Part shown: positions 59,667 through 64,000 of the stretch, piece by piece
How positions within the stretch are numbered: the stretch's first letter is position 1
Layout: every line of letters begins with the position of its first letter
Origin: Myroides oncorhynchi
GTDB taxonomy: Bacteria; Bacteroidota; Bacteroidia; Flavobacteriales; Flavobacteriaceae
NCBI RefSeq assembly: GCF_020905415.1
Contig: NZ_JAJJMP010000001.1
Location: forward strand, 2,739,501 to 2,803,500
Length of the DNA stretch: 64,000 bases
Direction of reading: 5' to 3'
The notes under the pieces: generated by a model
Told to the model about the DNA's origin: nothing
What the model saw: only the letters and a program-made list of their open reading frames with translations
The model's database searches: none
Made by a program: the position numbers and the translations under genes

Positions 59667-61589
59667 ATGACCCCTAATAAGTTTAGAGTATACGAGGTAA
59701 AAGTAATGTTATATCGATTATCACTTGCTTTTATTTTTTACTTCGTTGCACGTCTGTTATTTTACTTTTACAATGCAGATTTATTAAACGTTGATACGAT
59801 AACACAATTTTTATCTTTATCATTTTATGCATTATCATTTGATAGTGCATCTATATTGTATGTAAGTATTCTATTTATCTTGCTATCTATGGCACCTGTA
59901 TTTATAAATACAAAAGCAGGATATCAAAAACTAGTATTTATAGCCTACTTCGTACCTAATCTATTGGTTTATTCGACCAATTTTATAGACCTAGTCTACT
60001 ATAGATTTATCTTGTCCAGAACCACTATAGCGGTATTAGACAGCTTAGAACACGAGAAGAATAAGACACAATTATTTACCAACTTTTTAGTAAATTACTG
60101 GCATGTGTTATTTTTGTTTTTGATTTGTTCATCTCTTTGGATTTATTTATATATAAGAGTAAAAATGAAGACTGTAGAGCGAGAATCTACTAAGGCTTAT
60201 TTGATCTCTAGTATTGTTATTTTAGGCATAGCATCGGTAGGAGTAGTAGCGGGGATTCGAGGAGGACTTACTAAAAAGACAAGACCTATTAATATTGTAG
60301 ATGCTAACAGGCATACTGTTAAGCCTGAGCATGGTGATATCGTGCTAAATACACCATTTGCTATCTTGCGAACGATAGGGAAAAGCAGTTATAAGATGGT
60401 GAATTATATGAATAAAGAAACTCTAGCTAAGTATGTAGATGGAGTTAAACAATATAATGTCAATAAACCGAGTACTCCTAATATTGTCCTGTTTATCACA
60501 GAGAGTTTCGGACGCGAATACATCGGTGCATTTAATAAAGATACAGATATTCCCAACTATAGGAGTTATACACCATTTATAGATTCTCTAGCTCAGCATA
60601 GTTTAATCTATACGAATGCTTACGCTAATGGATCTAAATCGATTCATGCTATTCCTTCTATTTTAGCAGGTATTCCTTCGTTTAAGGATGCGTTTACTTC
60701 GTCTCCATTTCCTAATCAGAAGATAGAGTCTGTAGTGTCTATATTAAACTCTAGAGGATATGATACTTCCTTTTTTCACGGAGCGGTGAATGGCTCTATG
60801 GGGTTTCTAGGGTTTGGCAATATTTTGGGGTATGATCATTATTATGGTATGACGGAGTATGATAACGATGATGACTTCGATGGTACTTGGGGGATATGGG
60901 ATGAGCCATTCTTTCAGTTTATGAGAAAGACATTAAACGAAAAAAAGGCTCCATTCTTTGCTACATTATTTTCTGTTTCTTCACATGAACCATTTGGAAT
61001 ACCTGAAGAATACGAAGGGAAATTTCCAAAGGGAAACTTGCAGATTCACGCTCCAGTAGGCTATACGGATTATGCTTTTAAGCGTTTTTTTGAAGAGAGT
61101 AAAAATGAGCCCTGGTTTGAGAATACTATTTTTATCATTACAGCAGATCATACTAATCAGATTTATTATAATAAATATAAAGAGCTAGTAAATAGGACGG
61201 CTATTCCTATTATGATATACACGCCAGATGGCAGGCTAAAGGGGGTAGATAATCGACTAGCACAACAAATGGATATATACCCTACCATCTTAGATTTAGT
61301 AGGATATAATGAACCGTTTAGAAGTTGGGGAAGTAGTTTGATTAACGGGTCAGTAGACAATCGCTTTACTATTAGCTATGGGGCAAATGAAATTACATAT
61401 CAAGGAGATAAGTATATTGTTCGTTTTAATGGACTTAAAGCTACAGGTTTTTATGCGATAAATGACAAAGCATTGAGCAAAAATCTAATTAAGCAGAAGA
61501 ATAAAGAAATGCAGGAGTTAGAGATGAGCTGTAAAGCATTTCTTCAAGACTATTTCGATAGAATAATCAATCGAAAACTCGATGACTAA
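59667..61589 (+). CDS. LTA-synthase-type sulfatase-fold membrane enzyme, copy 2
   Basis: A 640-residue paralog of the gene at 57083, colinear over its whole length. Membrane helices and the sulfatase-fold domain are in the same places; the metal and catalytic positions are E279 (FITESFGREY), S325 (NGSKSIHAIPS) and D494-H495. The two proteins share long identical blocks such as GFLGFGNILGYDHYYG and DDDFDGTWGIWDEPFFQFM, so the duplication is fairly recent or kept under strong selection. The N-terminal helices and the C-terminal 80 residues differ most. Probably phosphoglycerol or phosphoethanolamine transfer to an envelope glycan, as an inference. Confidence 0.85.
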   Translation: MTPNKFRVYEVKVMLYRLSLAFIFYFVARLLFYFYNADLLNVDTITQFLSLSFYALSFDSASILYVSILFILLSMAPVFINTKAGYQKLVFIAYFVPNLLVYSTNFIDLVYYRFILSRTTIAVLDSLEHEKNKTQLFTNFLVNYWHVLFLFLICSSLWIYLYIRVKMKTVERESTKAYLISSIVILGIASVGVVAGIRGGLTKKTRPINIVDANRHTVKPEHGDIVLNTPFAILRTIGKSSYKMVNYMNKETLAKYVDGVKQYNVNKPSTPNIVLFITESFGREYIGAFNKDTDIPNYRSYTPFIDSLAQHSLIYTNAYANGSKSIHAIPSILAGIPSFKDAFTSSPFPNQKIESVVSILNSRGYDTSFFHGAVNGSMGFLGFGNILGYDHYYGMTEYDNDDDFDGTWGIWDEPFFQFMRKTLNEKKAPFFATLFSVSSHEPFGIPEEYEGKFPKGNLQIHAPVGYTDYAFKRFFEESKNEPWFENTIFIITADHTNQIYYNKYKELVNRTAIPIMIYTPDGRLKGVDNRLAQQMDIYPTILDLVGYNEPFRSWGSSLINGSVDNRFTISYGANEITYQGDKYIVRFNGLKATGFYAINDKALSKNLIKQKNKEMQELEMSCKAFLQDYFDRIINRKLDD

Positions 61590-61602
61590 TTATCTAAAAG
61601 CT

Positions 61603-61630
61603 AAGGGACCCATACTATGAGTCCCTTTTA
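61603..61630. terminator. Terminator between copy 2 and the DUF2007 gene
   Basis: AAGGGAC/GTCCCTT stem with an 11-base loop in which CATA and TATG may pair, then T4. Lies between convergent genes. Confidence 0.78.
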
Positions 61631-61858
61631 TTATTCGTCTAAATCACCTTCTTTTAATAATGTCTGTGCTACATTTAGATCTTCTTCGTTGACTAGGATA
61701 TGTACAGCCCTATCCAGAGTTCCAGCCCCGATACCAATAGCAGACTGTATATCATCTCTTATGATATAAGGAATGTTGTTCTCTTCCAGCATATCGCGTA
61801 CAGCTAGTGACATAATTTCGCTACCTGCAAATAATTTTTTGTGCCCCATAATTATCAT
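61631..61858 (-). CDS. DUF2007 family small protein
   Basis: A 75-residue protein; the core KKLFAGSEIMSLAVRDMLEENNIPYIIRDD and VHILVNEEDLNVAQTLL show the DUF2007 pattern, a small ferredoxin-like domain sometimes annotated as a putative signal-transducing protein with a glnB-like fold. The start is either 61858 or the second ATG (61849, giving MGHKKLF); the latter is slightly more like relatives. It has no partners in its direction and no known role. Confidence 0.8.
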   Translation of the reverse strand: MIIMGHKKLFAGSEIMSLAVRDMLEENNIPYIIRDDIQSAIGIGAGTLDRAVHILVNEEDLNVAQTLLKEGDLDE

Positions 61859-62103
61859 ATTTGAATGTAAGTTATAAAAAAATATAGGACTAGAGTTTTA
61901 AGATTAGGTTAAAATAGTTTTTAGAGCATCTAAAAGTTTTTAATCTGAAAAAAATATGCTATCTTAATAAAAGATTTGTACTACTATCTGAATCACCATA
62001 TATTATTTAGCTATGGAGGTGATAGGGTATAAGTAAACACTTTATAAATAGTAGTGTTACATACTATTTAGTTTTGTTGATTTTTAATAAATGAGATGAG
62101 ATT

Positions 62104-62295
62104 ATGAAAATAGAAGAGACAAAGGCATTTGGACAATTAACGAATATAGCGCAGACTATTGCAAATAAGAGTGCCTCAAAAAAGCAAATACTAGAAGCAG
62201 TTGTTATTGTTAATAATATAGGGTTTGATAAATGGTCCAGTATAACTAATTTACCTCCTTTATGGCATGGTATAGTAAAAGAACTAGCTCAGTAG
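62104..62295 (+). CDS. Small hypothetical protein
   Basis: A 63-residue open frame, MKIEETKAFGQLTNIAQTIANKSASKKQILEAVVIVNNIGFDKWSSITNLPPLWHGIVKELAQ in outline (helix, Lys/Ser turn, helix, then a Trp/Pro-containing end). Codon use and hydrophobic spacing look like a real cytoplasmic helical protein. I do not recognise it. It lies between the DUF2007 gene and the J-domain-like gene without operon signs. Confidence 0.5.
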   Translation: MKIEETKAFGQLTNIAQTIANKSASKKQILEAVVIVNNIGFDKWSSITNLPPLWHGIVKELAQ

Positions 62296-62489
62296 CTAGT
62301 ACATAAGCAGAAAAAGAGAAATAAGACATCATGAGTGCTACGTACTTATGGTGTTTTTTTATATCTATACCTCAGTAAGCGATTTGATATGAACTAGCTC
62401 ACATGGATTAGGAAGATAAAATGGATGCATGTTTGAATAGTGTAATTTATTGTAAATCTATTTCTATAATTTTGACTTAAAATAGCGAT

Positions 62490-63389
62490 ATGAATAAGGT
62501 TAATTATTATAAGGTTTTAGGAGTAGACCCTGCTGTGTCTGATGATGAGCTGCACAAGGCTTTTAAGGTTTTATTTGCGAGGTATAATCCTTCAAGTAAC
62601 CCCAATAGTGCGTATTTAAGAACGATGTATCAGCAACTCAACCAAGCATACGAAATACTCGGTGATAAGACTAAGCGAATAGAATACAATGTAGAGCAGG
62701 GTTTTCAAAAGCCTGTTGAAAGTGTAGTAGAGGAAAGTATTTATAAGGAAAGTAGTGTTAAGCAAAGTAACAGTAAGGAGAGAATACAACCAACGTTACA
62801 GCGTACGAACAATGATTTATACATAGGTGATAGTAATAATAAGGCCTATGTATTTCTTTTTGTAATCATTGGGATAATTATTGTTGGAGGAGGAGCTTTT
62901 GCATATTTTGCATTTAACAGCGATATCAGCCTAGAAGAAAAAGTAGATACTCAAAGTGATGTGATAACTCCAGAGAAGGAATCGAATATTGCAGAAGTAG
63001 ATATTGTGAATACAAAAGAAACTACAGAGGTGATACCAGTAGAAGCCCCTGTAAAACCGGTAATAGAATCTCTTAAGAAGAGTGAAGAAAACGAAACCCT
63101 GCCAGTAGTAAAACAAGAGAAAAAAGATCTGACTCCAGTGATAGCAAAACAAGAGAATAAGGACAAATCTCCTAAAGTACCTCCTAGTGATAAAACTGTA
63201 GCAGCGAGTAAAACTAATGATTTAAAAGATGAGTTTGGTACGAAACGCTCTTTTAATGTAGGAGCAACTAAAAATGATGTGTGGGCGGTGAAAGGGGATC
63301 CTACAGATGTAAAAATAGAAGGCGATATCGAGATATGGTATTATGGAAAAGTGAAAGTTAAGTTTAAAAATGGAAAGGTAATTAATTAG
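62490..63389 (+). CDS. J-domain-like membrane protein lacking the HPD motif
   Basis: Residues 4-68 resemble a J-domain (NYYKVLGVDPAVSDDELHKAFK, then YQQLNQAYEILGDKTKRIEY), but the essential His-Pro-Asp is Asn33-Pro34-Ser35 (RYNPSSNP), so it should not activate a DnaK-type chaperone. A linker leads to a membrane helix (about 117-139, VFLFVIIGIIIVGGGAFAYFAF), then a Lys/Glu/Pro-rich spacer of about 100 residues and a C-terminal beta domain (about 245-299, FNVGATKNDVWAVKGDPTDV and IWYYGKVKVKFKNGKVIN), which resembles the OmlA/SmpA-like or small periplasmic domains. The outer domain is probably periplasmic. The function is unknown. Confidence 0.75.
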   Translation: MNKVNYYKVLGVDPAVSDDELHKAFKVLFARYNPSSNPNSAYLRTMYQQLNQAYEILGDKTKRIEYNVEQGFQKPVESVVEESIYKESSVKQSNSKERIQPTLQRTNNDLYIGDSNNKAYVFLFVIIGIIIVGGGAFAYFAFNSDISLEEKVDTQSDVITPEKESNIAEVDIVNTKETTEVIPVEAPVKPVIESLKKSEENETLPVVKQEKKDLTPVIAKQENKDKSPKVPPSDKTVAASKTNDLKDEFGTKRSFNVGATKNDVWAVKGDPTDVKIEGDIEIWYYGKVKVKFKNGKVIN

Positions 63390-63401
63390 AAGTATATTAT
63401 A

Positions 63402-63558
63402 AACCCAGAATCAGCAATTAGCCAAATACTACAAAGCAATTCTACTTGATAGCTCTTTCATTAGCTATATAACCATACTATAGTATGGTTAAATCACTAA
63501 TTCAGACCTATTTTGTATAATTACTTTTCGTTTATATGTCTATCACTGATTTTGCGAT
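63402..63558 (+). repeat. MITE-like repeat, full length with decayed right end
   Basis: 157 bases beginning AACCCAGAATCAGC thirteen bases after the J-domain-like gene. The centre carries the perfect 20-base palindrome AACCATACTATAGTATGGTT (63471-63490). The right end reads TATCACTGATTTTGCGAT, a decayed terminal repeat that runs into the following terminator. Confidence 0.8.
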
Positions 63559-63604
63559 AAAACAAAACATCCCGATTCATTGTGACTCGGGGTGTTTTGT
63601 TTTT
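63559..63604. terminator. Bidirectional terminator
   Basis: AAAACAAAACATCCCGA/TCGGGGTGTTTTGTTTT, one wobble pair, loop TTCATTGTGAC. Between the J-domain-like gene and the minus-strand small membrane peptide gene. Confidence 0.85.
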
Positions 63605-63704
63605 AGTACCACTTAGCTATACCTATAGCTAGTCCTCCAAAGAAACCTATCACAAACATAAATGTACTAATGTAGTATAGGTCTTTTTTAGTAATCGTTT
63701 TCAT
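63603..63704 (-). CDS. 33-residue single-helix membrane peptide
   Basis: The minus strand reads a 33-codon frame beginning MKTITKKDLYYISTFMFVIG and ending FFGGLAIGIAKWY. One membrane helix (about 11-30) has a basic N-terminus and a Gly-rich face. The frame is tight: its stop touches the bidirectional terminator and the gene stands between two terminators, which supports it as a real transcript. Too short for homology calls; the role is unknown. Confidence 0.6.
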   Translation of the reverse strand: MKTITKKDLYYISTFMFVIGFFGGLAIGIAKWY

Positions 63705-63802
63705 AATTTGCTTTTATAGTTTAATCCTAACAAGACACATCTTTATTTCGTTATTCAATAAATTGTTTTTAAATAGTATAAGAAATAAACAATCTATTAA
63801 AA

Positions 63803-63848
63803 ACAGAAACCACCCCAAGTCATTGTGACTTGGGGTGGTTTTGTTTTT
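63803..63848. terminator. Strong terminator after clpB
   Basis: AAACCACCCCAAGTCA/TGACTTGGGGTGGTTT with a three-base loop and T-rich ends. The central TCATTGTGAC is shared with the terminator at 63559-63604. Confidence 0.9.
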
Positions 63849-63875
63849 ATAACTAACTAATCAATTCGAATAATA

Positions 63876-64000
63876 TTATTGGTTTCTGAAGACCAATTCG
63901 TTGTTGAAAGAGTCTAATAAGATCATGCTATCTGCTTTTACATTACCAGATAAGATTTCTTTAGACAAGCGGTTTAATACCTCTTTCTGCACAACGCGTT
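63876..64000 (-). CDS. clpB: ClpB chaperone, C-terminal end (cut by window end)
   Basis: The minus strand from 63998 to 63876 reads RVVQKEVLNRLSKEILSGNV, then DSMILLDSFNNELVFRNQ and a stop. This matches the C-terminal D2-small domain of ClpB-type AAA+ disaggregases (usual pattern IQKEVLNKLSKEILSGKI...). ClpB works with DnaK to rescue aggregated proteins. The rest of the gene lies beyond the window. The terminator at 63803-63848 follows. Confidence 0.88.
   Translation of the reverse strand, partial: RVVQKEVLNRLSKEILSGNVKADSMILLDSFNNELVFRNQ

Noticed and set aside
1..64000. tRNA, rRNA or CRISPR features
   Set aside because: No cloverleaf-like, ribosomal or regularly spaced repeat sequence was found by reading the window; a dedicated search was not possible here.

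Overview
The window is a piece of an AT-rich chromosome from a member of the Flavobacteriaceae (Bacteroidota). Myroides or a close relative is my best guess from protein character, but no rRNA gene is present to prove it. The phylum is supported by repeated promoters with the Bacteroidota -7 element TAnnTTTG, by the absence of strong Shine-Dalgarno sequences, by a TonB receptor with an N-terminal carboxypeptidase-regulatory-like domain beside a DUF4374 lipoprotein, by an OmpA protein with a thrombospondin type 3 linker, and by the amidase/MCE/Fe-S gene order at the left end. I see no rRNA, tRNA, CRISPR array, intact insertion sequence or prophage. The first gene (amidase) and the last gene (clpB) run off the ends.

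Region by region. 1-7.5 kb: envelope and redox genes (amidase, MlaD-type lipid transport protein, two Fe-S proteins of the HdrD/GlpC type, and a NagZ-like glycosidase fused to a serine hydrolase). 8-11.6 kb: a TonB receptor plus DUF4374 lipoprotein pair resembling the XusAB xenosiderophore system. 11.7-22 kb: small accessory genes, namely thioredoxins, a Crp/Fnr regulator beside a palindrome, an oxidoreductase pair, two AraC-type proteins (one fused to O6-methylguanine methyltransferase) and an HxlR/DoxX divergent pair. 22.3-29.8 kb: a probable metal-efflux island (small Cys-rich secreted protein, TolC/RND/adaptor, His-rich YHS-like lipoprotein, and a regulator joining a metal-binding-like domain to an AraC DNA-binding domain). 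29.8-31.7 kb: a 1 kb non-coding stretch with palindromes, then an S24-like repressor lacking both catalytic residues. 31.7-48 kb: housekeeping genes (pepD, prfA, pyrF, uvrD-type helicase, tsaC, sucC, uvrB, ompA, nudix). 48.4-56.2 kb: a fatty-acid beta-oxidation operon laid out like fadN-fadA-fadE, with a MarR regulator and an acyl-CoA ligase. 57-61.6 kb: two paralogous LTA-synthase-type sulfatase-fold enzymes. 61.6-64 kb: small proteins, a J-domain-like membrane protein without the HPD motif, a 33-residue membrane peptide and the clpB end.

The main unexplained structure is a dispersed element of about 156 bp with terminal inverted repeats of the form AACCCAGAAT(A/C)AG. Two full-length copies (7702-7857 and 59138-59293), one 157 bp copy with a decayed right end (63402-63558), one internally deleted copy (56843-56929) and three end fragments lie between genes or at gene 3' ends. 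It carries no gene and looks like a MITE that depends on a transposase elsewhere. Other leads are the metal-sensing regulator fusion with its efflux operon, the NagZ/serine-hydrolase fusion, probable operators for the MarR, HxlR and Crp-type regulators, and a candidate small RNA at about 29.84-29.93 kb.
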